Source of the DNA: an uncultured Alphaproteobacteria bacterium
GTDB lineage: Bacteria > Pseudomonadota > Alphaproteobacteria > HIMB59 > GCA-002718135
Assembly: GCA_902537325.1 (NCBI GenBank)
Contig: CACBAT010000016.1
Coordinates: forward strand, 1-32,948
Direction: 5' to 3'
Length of the DNA stretch: 32,948 bases
Shown: positions 6,876 through 15,804 of the stretch, in pieces
Layout: every line of letters starts with the position of its first letter
Numbering within the stretch: the stretch's first letter is position 1
Made by a program: the position numbers and the translations under genes
The notes under the pieces: model-generated
What the model was told of the DNA's origin: nothing
Databases searched by the model: none
Seen by the model: the letters and a program-made list of their open reading frames with translations, nothing else

Positions 6876-8507
6876 TTATAACTCCTTTGCTTTTGTTCTT
6901 AACTCAAACTTTTGTATCTTCCCAGTTGACGTTTTTGGTAATTCACCAAAGATTACATGCTTTGGTCTTTTAAATCCAGCCATATTTTCTTTGCAAAACT
7001 GAATTATTTCTTCTTCTGTGGCATTTTTTCCAGGGGCTAGTTCTACGAAAGCACATGGTGTTTCACCCCACTTCTCATCTGGCTTGGCAACTACTGCAAC
7101 CAAGGAAACAGCTGGATGTTTTGCAACAATATTTTCCACTTCCACAGATGAAATATTTTCTCCTCCAGAAATTATGATATCTTTTGATCTATCTTTTATT
7201 TGAATATATCCATCAGGATAGACAACGGCTAAATCACCAGAGTGAAACCATCCCTTTTTCATGGATGTTTCGGTCGCCTCTTTATTTTTATAATATCCTT
7301 TCATTACTACATTACCTCGAATTAAGATCTCTCCCATGGTTTTTCCATTCATTGGAACTTTTTCATAAGTCTCTGGATCTGCAACACATACTTCTTCAGT
7401 ATTTGGGTAACGAACACCTTGTCTTGCTTTAATATCAGCTTTTTCAGATTTTGATTGTGATTCCCATTCTTCATTCCAAGCACACTGAAGAATATGACCG
7501 TATGTTTCAGTTAATCCATATACATGCATAACTTCAAAACCTAAATTATCCATCTTTTCAAGAATTGCACTCGTTGGTGGAGCACCAGCAGTTAATACAT
7601 ATACTTTATGATTTATTTCTTTTTTATCTTTTTCATCAGCATTAGCAATTAAACTTAAAACTATAGGAGCACCTCCAAAATGAGTTACTTTGTATTTATC
7701 TATTAAATTATAAATATCTTTTGCAACAATGTACCTACAGCAAATAATCTTTGAATGTATTAAAGCGGCTGTCCAAGGGTAACCCCATCCGTTACAGTGG
7801 AACATTGGAACAGTATATAGAAATGTTAATTTATTAGGCATGTTCCATGCCGTAACACTTCCTGTAGACATTAAATATGATCCACGGTGGTGATACACAA
7901 CACCTTTTGGTTTACCTGTTGTGCCTGATGTATAGCTTAGTGAGATTGCTTGCCATTCATCTTCAGGTAAAGACCAATTATAATTGTCATCACCCGTTTG
8001 TAAAAATTCTTCATATGTCATTTCTCCAATTTGTTCGCCCTCACCATCTTTAAAAACTGCCTGATCATCATGAATGTCAATAATAGGAATATTCTTCCCA
8101 TATACTTTTAAAGCTTTTTTCATTGTAGGTGAAAATTGAGTATCAGTTATAAGAAGTTTTGCATCACTATGATCTAGAATATACGCAATTGTTTCTGCAT
8201 CAAGTCTGGTATTGATCGTATTAATAACGCCACCAGTCATTGGAATAGAATAATGTGCTTCGAATAATTCTGGAGTATTTGCCGCTATGATTGAAACGGT
8301 ACTTCCTTTTGTAATTCCTTTTTTTGCTAATGCACTAGCAAACTTGGTGCATCGATTATAAGTTTCAAGCCAAGTGTAACTTCTTTTTCCATAAACTAAA
8401 GAGTCATAGTTTGGATAAATATCTTTCACGCGAGTTATAAAACTTAATGGTGATAGTGGAACAAAATTGGCTGGATTTTTATCTAAGTTTGTATCAAAAT
8501 TACTCAT
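6876..8507 (-). CDS. AMP-forming acyl-CoA ligase, DmdB-like
   Basis: An adenylate-forming acyl-CoA synthetase of 543 residues. The ATP loop Y-T-S-G-T-T-G-K-P-K-G is at 192-202, the aromatic acid pocket region F-H-C-N-G-W-G-Y-P-W is at 236-245, the A5 motif Y-G-L-T-E-T-Y-G at 330-337, S-G-D at 423-425, the hinge D-R-S-K-D at 439-443, and the catalytic lysine K530 in P-K-T-S-T-G-K. Overall length and motif style resemble the group that contains DmdB (methylmercaptopropionate-CoA ligase) and medium-chain fatty acid ligases; the exact acid cannot be told from sequence alone. It is co-directional with the beta-oxidation fusion 38 bp upstream and abuts metY. Confidence 0.85.
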   Translation of the reverse strand: MSNFDTNLDKNPANFVPLSPLSFITRVKDIYPNYDSLVYGKRSYTWLETYNRCTKFASALAKKGITKGSTVSIIAANTPELFEAHYSIPMTGGVINTINTRLDAETIAYILDHSDAKLLITDTQFSPTMKKALKVYGKNIPIIDIHDDQAVFKDGEGEQIGEMTYEEFLQTGDDNYNWSLPEDEWQAISLSYTSGTTGKPKGVVYHHRGSYLMSTGSVTAWNMPNKLTFLYTVPMFHCNGWGYPWTAALIHSKIICCRYIVAKDIYNLIDKYKVTHFGGAPIVLSLIANADEKDKKEINHKVYVLTAGAPPTSAILEKMDNLGFEVMHVYGLTETYGHILQCAWNEEWESQSKSEKADIKARQGVRYPNTEEVCVADPETYEKVPMNGKTMGEILIRGNVVMKGYYKNKEATETSMKKGWFHSGDLAVVYPDGYIQIKDRSKDIIISGGENISSVEVENIVAKHPAVSLVAVVAKPDEKWGETPCAFVELAPGKNATEEEIIQFCKENMAGFKRPKHVIFGELPKTSTGKIQKFELRTKAKEL

Positions 8508-8545
8508 CTGTTTCGTAAAAGGATCAAATACTACAAGAAATTAAT

Positions 8546-10780
8546 TTAATTTACTAATGGTTTTCCAGTTTCAAGTGTATGTTTTATTCGCTCTTGAGTT
8601 TTAGGCATCTGGATAAGTCTCATAAAAGCTTCTAATTCAAGATTATAAAGATCATCTTCACTTAATTCATTATCAAAATTTGTATTTCCACCGCTAAGCA
8701 CAAAAGCAATTTGCTTACCTACTTCTAATCCGTGGTCTAAAATTTTATTTTCATTATATAGTTCTTCAAGTTTTTCGAACATTTTATCTCTGACAGCACT
8801 ACCACCTAAATTGAATTTAGGTTGAGATGGTTTTTCATAACCTCCCTCAATATTATTTAATAAATCGATAGCCGTTGATAATTGTCTGTCTCTATTTATT
8901 ACCACCTTATCCTTTTCTAAAAAGAATTGATTTGGCAGCGCTTCATTTGGTGAGGTAGCAGTAATAGCATAACCAATAAGATCAAAAACTTTCATAGACG
9001 CATGTTCAGAATTTTCTTTACCTTCTGGAGTTTGTAACCAACGCCACAGCATTTCCTTACAACCTCCACCAGCAGGAATGAGTCCAACTAAAGATTCAAC
9101 TAGTCCAAGAACAACATTTGTATGAGCAACGTTATAATCACAATGCAATACGACTTCAAAACCACCGCCAATAGCAAGTCCTGATGGCGCAGCAATAAAA
9201 GGCTTATCTGCATATTTTATTGTTTTACACGTTTGTTGGAAATCAATTATAAATTTTTCAATTTTAGACCATTCATTATTTTTAGCAAATTCCATGACAT
9301 AATTTAAATTTACACCAGCAGAAAATTGCATTGCATCATTAATCACAATTGTGCTTTTATTATTTTGAGCAGCTTCTTTTAAAGCTAACATAGAGTCAGT
9401 ATCTAAAGCGTTTGCCTTAGTAGTAAATTCAACAACCTGATATGATGTAGCATTTTTAATATTAGCAGAAGAGTTCTCAAAAGTTTTTTGTAAATTTAAC
9501 GATCTTAAATTATCAATACTTGAATCTAAATATCCAGGTCTTTTATTAAATTCAAAAACTCCCTTTAGATCTTTAAAGAAGTTAATATCAGTATTTTGAT
9601 CAATAAAATTTTTTGTATCAATATTTGAAAGCATTTCAAAAGGGCCAACAGTCCAATTAAAACCTAATCTTAGTGCATCATCTATGTCTATATATTTTGA
9701 TGATACATCAGGGATTAAATATGCAGCATACCTAATTACTTTTGTCAGAATTGATTTTGCATATTCACCGTATTTGTCTTTTCTTTGAATAAGTTTATTT
9801 ATGTCAATTTTATCTCCCATACCTAAATTAATTTTCTGACTTGGGTGATACTCACCAGTTTCTAAATTAATTGCTTCAAGAATTTTTTTACCATCAGATT
9901 TATTCATTCTATAAAAACCACCCTTACCTTTTCTTCCTGTATACCCAGTTTCAATAAGTTTTGTGACCAATGGAATTTCTTGTGCAACCTCGTGGAAAGG
10001 ATCTTCTTTTGGGAGTTCTTTGATAAAACTTTTTAAAACATCAGCCATCAAATCGATACCAATTAAATCGTATAGCCCAAAAATTCCAGTCTTCGGGATA
10101 CCCATTGGTCTTCCAAATACTGCATCAGCTTCTTCAATTGATATCTTCATTTTAAAAGCTTCAGTCATAGCAACTTGCATTGCATAAACTCCAATTCTGT
10201 TTCCAATAAATCCTGGAGTGTCGTTACAAATAATTACACCTTTACCAAGTTTTTCATCACAAAATTGTTTTAATAAATTTATTTTTTCAATGTCATTAAC
10301 TTCTTCAGTTACTATCTCAAGCAATGCCATATATCGAACTGGGTTAAAAAAATGGGTAATGCAAAAATTTTTTTTCATTTCATCTGACATATTTGCAGAT
10401 AAGATTTTCAATGGAATTGTAGATGTATTAGATGAAATTATAGAATTTTTCTTTCTTGTAGTCTGAATTTTATCATAAATGTTATGTTTAATATCTATTC
10501 TCTCAACAACAGCCTCCACAACCCAATCAGCTTCCGCAACTTCATTGAAGTCATCCTCAATATTTCCAACCTTAATTAATTCTGCTTTGTTTTTTTCTAC
10601 TAAAAGTGGAGGTCGTGATTTTTTAATTCTTTCTTTAGCGTTTTCTGTAATTTGGTTTCTAGATCCTTCTTTTGAAGGTAAGTCTAGAAGTGTAACATCA
10701 ATATTAGCATTTGCTATTTGGGCTGCGATTCCACTGCCCATAGTGCCAGATCCTATTACTACTACTTTTTTAATATTCAT
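8546..10780 (-). CDS. 3-hydroxyacyl-CoA dehydrogenase/enoyl-CoA hydratase fusion, FadN-like
   Basis: This 744-residue protein carries two consecutive beta-oxidation activities. The N-terminal NAD-binding fold has G-S-G-T-M-G-S-G (10-17), the active-site pair H143 (THFFNP) and E155 (LLEIV), and a C-terminal dehydrogenase domain to about 390. The C-terminal crotonase domain (about 440-640) keeps the oxyanion segment I-G-G-G-F-E. Both catalytic glutamates, E542 and E562, are spaced 20 apart as in E144/E164 of rat hydratase, so it should be hydratase-competent. The order (dehydrogenase first) is the reverse of FadB/FadJ and matches Bacillus FadN. It is the first gene of the operon with the ligase, metY and hydrolase, and is divergent from argH. 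Confidence 0.88.
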   Translation of the reverse strand: MNIKKVVVIGSGTMGSGIAAQIANANIDVTLLDLPSKEGSRNQITENAKERIKKSRPPLLVEKNKAELIKVGNIEDDFNEVAEADWVVEAVVERIDIKHNIYDKIQTTRKKNSIISSNTSTIPLKILSANMSDEMKKNFCITHFFNPVRYMALLEIVTEEVNDIEKINLLKQFCDEKLGKGVIICNDTPGFIGNRIGVYAMQVAMTEAFKMKISIEEADAVFGRPMGIPKTGIFGLYDLIGIDLMADVLKSFIKELPKEDPFHEVAQEIPLVTKLIETGYTGRKGKGGFYRMNKSDGKKILEAINLETGEYHPSQKINLGMGDKIDINKLIQRKDKYGEYAKSILTKVIRYAAYLIPDVSSKYIDIDDALRLGFNWTVGPFEMLSNIDTKNFIDQNTDINFFKDLKGVFEFNKRPGYLDSSIDNLRSLNLQKTFENSSANIKNATSYQVVEFTTKANALDTDSMLALKEAAQNNKSTIVINDAMQFSAGVNLNYVMEFAKNNEWSKIEKFIIDFQQTCKTIKYADKPFIAAPSGLAIGGGFEVVLHCDYNVAHTNVVLGLVESLVGLIPAGGGCKEMLWRWLQTPEGKENSEHASMKVFDLIGYAITATSPNEALPNQFFLEKDKVVINRDRQLSTAIDLLNNIEGGYEKPSQPKFNLGGSAVRDKMFEKLEELYNENKILDHGLEVGKQIAFVLSGGNTNFDNELSEDDLYNLELEAFMRLIQMPKTQERIKHTLETGKPLVN

Positions 10781-10816
10781 GTGAGTTCTATAAAGGTGAG
10801 CTTATATAAGAAAAAT

Positions 10817-10845
10817 TTGCCGTATGAAAATAATTTAAGCATAAG
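10817..10845 (+). promoter_or_regulatory. Candidate promoter for argH-lptM-lysA
   Basis: TTGCCG at 10817-10822 is followed after 17 bases by CATAAG at 10840-10845, a tolerable sigma-70 type pair 39 bases before the argH ATG. It lies in the 104-bp gap divergent from the FadN-like gene. In such AT-rich DNA this match is only suggestive. Confidence 0.3.
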
Positions 10846-10884
10846 GGTGGAAATTAATATAAATATCTCTTATAGGCGCGCAAA

Positions 10885-12267
10885 ATGAAAAAAAATCCTT
10901 CAAGAAATGTCCATTTTTCAAAAGGACCTAGTGAGATTTTAGATGCAATTAATACGTCTATAGATATCGATCAACGTCTGTATAAAGAAGATATAACTGG
11001 GTCAATAGCGCATGCTAGAATGCTCGGCAAACAAAAAATAATAAATAAAAAAGAACAAAGTGCAATAGTCTCTGGACTTAAAGCAATTGAAAGAGATATT
11101 GAAAAAAACAAGGTCGTATTTTCAAAAAAACTTGAAGATATTCATATGAACATTGAAAGTTTATTATTTAAGAAAATTGGAAAAATTGCAGGAAAGCTTC
11201 ATACTGCAAGATCTAGAAATGATCAGGTAGTAACTGATTTAAAATTATGGGTTAAAAAAGAATCTAAAATTTTAGATAGTGAACTAAAAAAATTTCAGAA
11301 AACTTTAATTAATATTGCAACAAAAAATACTGAAACAATTATGCCAGGTTACACTCATTTACAGATTGCTCAACCAATAACATTGGCTCATCATGTTTTA
11401 GCTTACGTTGAAATGATTGGTAGAGACAGAACAAGACTTGAAGATTGTTTATATCGTCTTAATGAAAACCCATTAGGTGCAGCTGCACTTGCAGGGACTT
11501 CTTTTCCTATTGATAGAAAATATACAACTAAAGAGTTGGGATTTAGAGAGCCAACAAAAAATGCTATGGACACTGTCTCAGATAGAGACTTTGTAATAGA
11601 ATTTTTATTTGTTCTATCACTAATTGCTGTTCATTTATCAAAAATAGCAGAGGAAATAGTACTTTGGTCAAATCAACAATTTAATTTTATCAATTTACCA
11701 GATGATCTTTCAACTGGTAGTTCAATTATGCCTCAGAAAAAAAACCCAGATGGTGCAGAGCTTGTTAGAGGAAAAACAAGTATTATCATTAGTAATTTAA
11801 GTTCAATGCTTAATATTATTAAAGGTTTACCACTTTCTTATAGTAAAGACTTACAAGACGATAAACAAATAACATTTAATTCATACGACAATGTTTCTTT
11901 GTGTATAAAAGTTATGAATGAAATTTTATCAAAATCTACATTCAACAAAACTAGAATGAAAGAGTTGATTGATAATTCAAATGCAACCGCTACCGATTTA
12001 GCAAATTGGTTGGTTCAAAATCTTAGATATTCATTTAGAGATGCTTATGTTGTTACAGGAAAGATTGTTTCTTATTGTTCAAAACTAGATAGAAACATAG
12101 ATTCATTATCTATTGGAGAATTAAAAAAATTTGACAAAAATATAACGGCTGACGCAAAAAAAGTGCTATCAACTACTAACAGTGTTAAATCAAAATCAAG
12201 TTTTGGGGGTACGGCTCCTGAAATTACTAAAAAAATGATAAAACTTGTTATAAAAAAATACTTATAA
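10885..12267 (+). CDS. argH: Argininosuccinate lyase
   Basis: It catalyses the last step of arginine synthesis, splitting argininosuccinate to arginine and fumarate as a cytosolic homotetramer. The 460-residue length is normal. Family motifs are T107-A-R-S-R-N-D (substrate site), H158 in GYTHLQ (general acid/base partner) and the fumarase/lyase signature G278-S-S-I-M-P-Q-K-K-N-P-D, with the catalytic serine in its flexible loop. It starts at ATG 10885 in a divergent region and leads the argH-lptM-lysA unit, an order shared by many alphaproteobacteria. Its TAA overlaps the next ATG by one base (TAATG). Confidence 0.96.
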   Translation: MKKNPSRNVHFSKGPSEILDAINTSIDIDQRLYKEDITGSIAHARMLGKQKIINKKEQSAIVSGLKAIERDIEKNKVVFSKKLEDIHMNIESLLFKKIGKIAGKLHTARSRNDQVVTDLKLWVKKESKILDSELKKFQKTLINIATKNTETIMPGYTHLQIAQPITLAHHVLAYVEMIGRDRTRLEDCLYRLNENPLGAAALAGTSFPIDRKYTTKELGFREPTKNAMDTVSDRDFVIEFLFVLSLIAVHLSKIAEEIVLWSNQQFNFINLPDDLSTGSSIMPQKKNPDGAELVRGKTSIIISNLSSMLNIIKGLPLSYSKDLQDDKQITFNSYDNVSLCIKVMNEILSKSTFNKTRMKELIDNSNATATDLANWLVQNLRYSFRDAYVVTGKIVSYCSKLDRNIDSLSIGELKKFDKNITADAKKVLSTTNSVKSKSSFGGTAPEITKKMIKLVIKKYL

Positions 12268-12452
12268 TGATCAGATTAATATTATTATCATTTTTGTTGT
12301 TTACTTTTAGCTGTGGTAAAGTTGGTCCTTTAAGTTTACCAGAAGATCAAGTAGACAAATCGGTAATTACATATCCATGTGATGAAGCCTGTTTAGAGAA
12401 ATTAGAAGAAGAGAAAAAACGTCAACAATCCGTTATTATAAACACTGAATAA
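12267..12452 (+). CDS. lptM: LptM-like small lipoprotein
   Basis: A 61-residue predicted lipoprotein with a short hydrophobic signal (1-15) and lipid-attachment Cys at C16. It is followed by the family motif C-G-K-V-G-P-L-S-L-P, close to the C-G-Q-K-G-P-L-Y-L-P of LptM/YifL proteins. The lipobox (T-F-S-C) is imperfect. In E. coli LptM helps the LptD/E outer-membrane LPS translocon mature oxidatively. The position between argH and lysA is the conserved one in this class, and it is joined to both with essentially no gap. Unusually it has two further cysteines, C38-x3-C42, before a charged C-terminal helix. Confidence 0.82.
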   Translation: MIRLILLSFLLFTFSCGKVGPLSLPEDQVDKSVITYPCDEACLEKLEEEKKRQQSVIINTE

Positions 12453-13694
12453 ATGCTCACTTATAAAAATAATGACCCGTATATTGAGGGTACTTCTTTA
12501 TATGACTTAGTTAAAGTTTGTCAGACACCTTTTTATGTGTATTCACAACAAAAAATTATTAATCAAGTTAATAAAACTAAAGAAATTTTAGGTAACAATA
12601 TTTTTTATTCAATTAAGTCTAATTCAAATCAAGCTATTTTGAAATTAATGAACTCGTTAGATATTGGAGCAGATGTAGTGTCAGTTGGTGAATTAAAAAG
12701 AGCTTTGGAAGCTGGTTTCGATCCAAATAAAATAATTTTTGAAGGTGTTGGAAAATCTGATCAAGACTTACTCTATGCTATACATAAAAATATACGTTTA
12801 ATTAATACTGAATCTTTAGAAGAAATAAAACTTCTCGATAATTTAGCAAATGAAAAAAATAAAATCGTTGATATTGGTGTTAGACTTAATCCAGATGTTG
12901 ATGGTGAAACTTTAAGTAAAATTTCAACAGGAAAAAAAACTGATAAGTTTGGTATAGAATTCGATAACATAGATAAAATTATCAAATTAGTTAAAAGTTG
13001 CAAAAGTTTAAATTTAATTGGTATTAGTTGTCATATTGGAAGTCAAATTAGTAAAAATGAGGCCTATAAGAATACATTTTCTCAAATGAAAATGGCTGCA
13101 GATAAATTTATTGAATCAGACATTAATATTAAACATGTAGATTTGGGAGGAGGTTTTCATGTTAAATATGAAGATTCTGATCCTGACTTTAATATCAAGA
13201 AGGTAAAAGAAGAGCTTGATAATTGTTTTACGCAAACAAACTATGAATTATCGTTTGAGCCTGGTCGATATTTAATTGCTGAGGCTGGAGTTACAGTTAC
13301 CTCTATTCTTACAATTAAGAATAATGGAGGTATAAATTATTTAATTGTTGATGCTGGTATGAATACATTGATACGTCCAGCGATGTACGGTGCACATCAT
13401 GAAATATCAGCGATAAATGTAAACTCAGAGGAATTTATGGATTATGCTATTGCTGGTCCTATTTGTGAAAGTTCAGATGTTTTTTTAAAAAATATTAAAA
13501 TGGCTAAACAAAAAATTGGTAATCTACTAGTTATAAAAAATACAGGAGCCTATGGAAAAGTAATGTCTTCAAATTATAACTCTAGACCACTGCCCTCTGA
13601 AATTTTAGTACACAATGATAATTATGCAATTATTTATTCTCCAGAGAAAATTGAGAAAACAATTGAAGCTGATATTATTCCTAGCTGGTTGTAA
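12453..13694 (+). CDS. lysA: Diaminopimelate decarboxylase
   Basis: A PLP-dependent fold-III decarboxylase converting meso-diaminopimelate to lysine. At 413 residues it is a standard length. The Schiff-base lysine is K55 in Y-S-I-K-S-N; H-I-G-S-Q (194-198) and the glycine-rich G-G-G-F (232-235) hold the phosphate; E269-P-G-R begins the second PLP motif; and C338-E-S-S-D is the catalytic cysteine motif contributed across the dimer. The ATG follows the lptM stop directly. Its stop codon abuts the stop of the convergent zinc-ribbon gene, with no bases between them. Confidence 0.96.
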   Translation: MLTYKNNDPYIEGTSLYDLVKVCQTPFYVYSQQKIINQVNKTKEILGNNIFYSIKSNSNQAILKLMNSLDIGADVVSVGELKRALEAGFDPNKIIFEGVGKSDQDLLYAIHKNIRLINTESLEEIKLLDNLANEKNKIVDIGVRLNPDVDGETLSKISTGKKTDKFGIEFDNIDKIIKLVKSCKSLNLIGISCHIGSQISKNEAYKNTFSQMKMAADKFIESDINIKHVDLGGGFHVKYEDSDPDFNIKKVKEELDNCFTQTNYELSFEPGRYLIAEAGVTVTSILTIKNNGGINYLIVDAGMNTLIRPAMYGAHHEISAINVNSEEFMDYAIAGPICESSDVFLKNIKMAKQKIGNLLVIKNTGAYGKVMSSNYNSRPLPSEILVHNDNYAIIYSPEKIEKTIEADIIPSWL

Positions 13695-14138
13695 CTAATT
13701 TAAAGTATTGTGTATAATTTTAGCTAAGTCTGAAATTATCAAATTTAAATTAAAGAAGAATTCCCTAATATAGAAATCAATAATAATAAAAGTATTTACA
13801 CCGTAAGATCGATAAATCCATATTGCTAAAATTACAACTATAGCTAGAATAATTACTATAGTTGAATTAGTAACACTTGGTTTTTCTTGTCTTACAACTG
13901 TACTTGGTAAGTTTCTGACTGGACCTTTTTCTAATTTTTCTTTTTGGTTATTATTATTCAAATTTTGATCTAATTCTTCTTTTTTTGTAGACGGGACTGA
14001 TGATGTAATGTCAGTATCATCTAATTCTTGAAACCATTGATGATTACAATTTGCGCATTCAACCATTCTACCATTTGGTTTAAGATCTGCAGAATTTACT
14101 AAATACTTGAATTCACAATTAGAGCAAACAATGAACAT
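13695..14138 (-). CDS. MJ0042-type zinc-ribbon single-pass membrane protein
   Basis: A 147-residue protein with an N-terminal zinc ribbon, C5-x2-C8 and C28-x2-C31 (C-A-N-C-x-H-x-W), which matches the MJ0042 zinc-finger family. A polar, low-complexity linker (about 38-88) leads to a single membrane helix (about 93-110) and a C-terminal tail. Proteins of this type in alphaproteobacteria commonly sit next to ftsE/ftsX; here no such genes follow, and the next gene is the divergent acyltransferase 50 bp away. Function is unknown; a membrane-tethered metal- or nucleic-acid-sensing role is only a guess. It is convergent with lysA. Confidence 0.8.
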   Translation of the reverse strand: MFIVCSNCEFKYLVNSADLKPNGRMVECANCNHQWFQELDDTDITSSVPSTKKEELDQNLNNNNQKEKLEKGPVRNLPSTVVRQEKPSVTNSTIVIILAIVVILAIWIYRSYGVNTFIIIDFYIREFFFNLNLIISDLAKIIHNTLN

Positions 14139-14188
14139 AAATTATATATAGATCAGTCAGGCTAGTATATAAAACAAAATCATTAAGT

Positions 14189-14896
14189 ATGTTAATTTTA
14201 AAAAGTATAATATTTTATATTTCCTTGGTTATATGGACTGTGTTTATGGGTATTTTATGTTTACCTTTTCTCTTATTACCAAGTTATTTACTTAAATACC
14301 CAACGAAACTTTGGATACATGTTATTTTTGTTTTTCTTAATCTTATATGTAATATTAAACATAAAATTGAGGGTTTAGAAAATATTCCAAATGAAAGTGT
14401 TTTAATTGCGTCTAAACATCAGTCCACTTTTGAGACACTCGCGCTCTATTACTATTTAAAAGATTGTTTCTTTGTCCATAAAAGAGAGCTTTTCTTTATA
14501 CCAATTTTTGGGCAATATTTATTCAAGTCTAATATGGTTGCGATTAATAGAGATGGTGGAACAAAAGCTATGAGAGATATGTTACAAAAAGTTCAATCAA
14601 AATTATCTTTTGGATCTTCAATTATTATTTTCCCCGAAGGAACAAGAAAGCTGCCCGGTAGTAAACCTGATTATAAGACAGGTTTTATTGGAATTTATAA
14701 TCATACAAAAAGAAAAATCCTTCCTGTAGCTTTAAATTCAGGTTTATGTTGGCCAAAACAATCATGGGTATTAGAAAAAGGATTAATTACTATAAAATTT
14801 TTACCGACAATTGATGAAGGTTTAGATAAAAAAGTTTTATTAAACGAAGTTCAAAATAGAATAGAAACTGCTTCAAATTTATTATTGGAAAACTAA
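14189..14896 (+). CDS. plsC: 1-acyl-sn-glycerol-3-phosphate acyltransferase (PlsC family)
   Basis: This membrane acyltransferase makes phosphatidic acid from lysophosphatidic acid in phospholipid synthesis. The 235-residue protein has an N-terminal hydrophobic anchor (about 5-32) and the two family motifs: H77-x4-E82 (KHQSTFET), where many members have H-x4-D, and F-P-E-G-T-R at about 149-154, which binds the glycerol phosphate. The glutamate variant occurs in other family members, so I do not read it as inactivation. The stop (TAA) overlaps the stop (TAG) of the convergent tyrA-type gene in a shared CTAA at 14893-14896. A different lysophospholipid acceptor cannot be excluded. Confidence 0.88.
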   Translation: MLILKSIIFYISLVIWTVFMGILCLPFLLLPSYLLKYPTKLWIHVIFVFLNLICNIKHKIEGLENIPNESVLIASKHQSTFETLALYYYLKDCFFVHKRELFFIPIFGQYLFKSNMVAINRDGGTKAMRDMLQKVQSKLSFGSSIIIFPEGTRKLPGSKPDYKTGFIGIYNHTKRKILPVALNSGLCWPKQSWVLEKGLITIKFLPTIDEGLDKKVLLNEVQNRIETASNLLLEN

Positions 14897-15804
14897 TTCT
14901 TTTCTGTGGGGTCAAAAGTTCCTGCTTGACCAATCTCTTCAATAATTTTTCTAATTTCTTTTGATTTTATAAATTTTTGTTCCAAATATTTTAAATCATT
15001 ATTTCTTATTGCTTTTTGATAAGTAAGTAGATCTTCACTGAAACGACCAAGCATTTCTAAAACGGCTTCTTTATTTTTTTCATAAACATCACGCCACATT
15101 ACTGGATCGCTACCTGCCAATCTTGTGAAATCTCTAAAACCCGCAGCTGAATATTTAATTACTTCATCTTTCATTTGAGATTCAAGCTCTGTTGCAGTTC
15201 CTACGACAGAATATGCAATGAGTTGTGGAATATGAGATGTCATAGCTAGTACTCTGTCATGACGTTTAGGTTCCATGATTTCTATATTCATTCCGAATGA
15301 CTCCCAAATATCTGAAACTGATCTTGTTATCTCACTCTGAGTTTCTGTTGGGGTCAAAATACAATACCTATTCTCAAACAGCTTTGCGAAACCAAATTCT
15401 GGTCCACTTTTCTCTAATCCAGCAATAGGGTGGGCAGGAACAAATAAAATTTTTTTATTATTAATTGATTCTTTAAAATCTTCTATAACACTTACTTTTG
15501 TTGAACCAACATCTGTTACTAGTGTTGTTTCATTAACATAGCTATTCAATTGCTTAAATATATCCCTATATGAACTCAAAGGCGTACAAATAAAAATAAT
15601 ATCAAATTGTTGATTATATTTATTTAAATCACTCTCTATTACATCCACAAGATTTAAATTTTTTGAAATATTTATTACCTCACTGTCCTTATCAATAGCA
15701 AAAATTTTTTTTGATAATTGTTTTTCCTTCAGAGCCCTTGCTATGGATGATCCAATTAATCCCATACCAATGACCAGAGCTGAATCATAAGTTATTTTAG
15801 ACAT
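14893..15804 (-). CDS. tyrA: Prephenate/arogenate dehydrogenase (TyrA family)
   Basis: An NAD(P)-dependent dehydrogenase of tyrosine synthesis, 303 residues. The N-terminal Rossmann motif is G13-M-G-L-I-G-S (VIGMGLIGSS), and the conserved catalytic region P-A-H-P-I-A-G-L-E is at about 130-138. The helical dimer domain follows with the R-D-F-T-R-L-A-G-S-D-P motif typical of TyrA. It overlaps the upstream chorismate mutase-aminotransferase fusion by 8 nt (ATGTCTAA), so the two are translationally coupled. Whether it oxidises prephenate or arogenate cannot be settled by eye; the fused aminotransferase makes the arogenate route attractive. It has no ACT domain, so no obvious feedback site. Confidence 0.9.
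   Translation of the reverse strand: MSKITYDSALVIGMGLIGSSIARALKEKQLSKKIFAIDKDSEVINISKNLNLVDVIESDLNKYNQQFDIIFICTPLSSYRDIFKQLNSYVNETTLVTDVGSTKVSVIEDFKESINNKKILFVPAHPIAGLEKSGPEFGFAKLFENRYCILTPTETQSEITRSVSDIWESFGMNIEIMEPKRHDRVLAMTSHIPQLIAYSVVGTATELESQMKDEVIKYSAAGFRDFTRLAGSDPVMWRDVYEKNKEAVLEMLGRFSEDLLTYQKAIRNNDLKYLEQKFIKSKEIRKIIEEIGQAGTFDPTEKN

Noticed and set aside
10801..10810. Palindrome CTTATATAAG between the FadN-like gene and argH
   Set aside because: A 10-bp AT-rich palindrome is expected by chance in DNA of this composition; no second copy or supporting context.
14417..14434. PlsC H-x4-E instead of H-x4-D as a sign of an inactive enzyme
   Set aside because: The glutamate variant (HQSxxE) occurs in other members of the family, so it is not evidence of loss.
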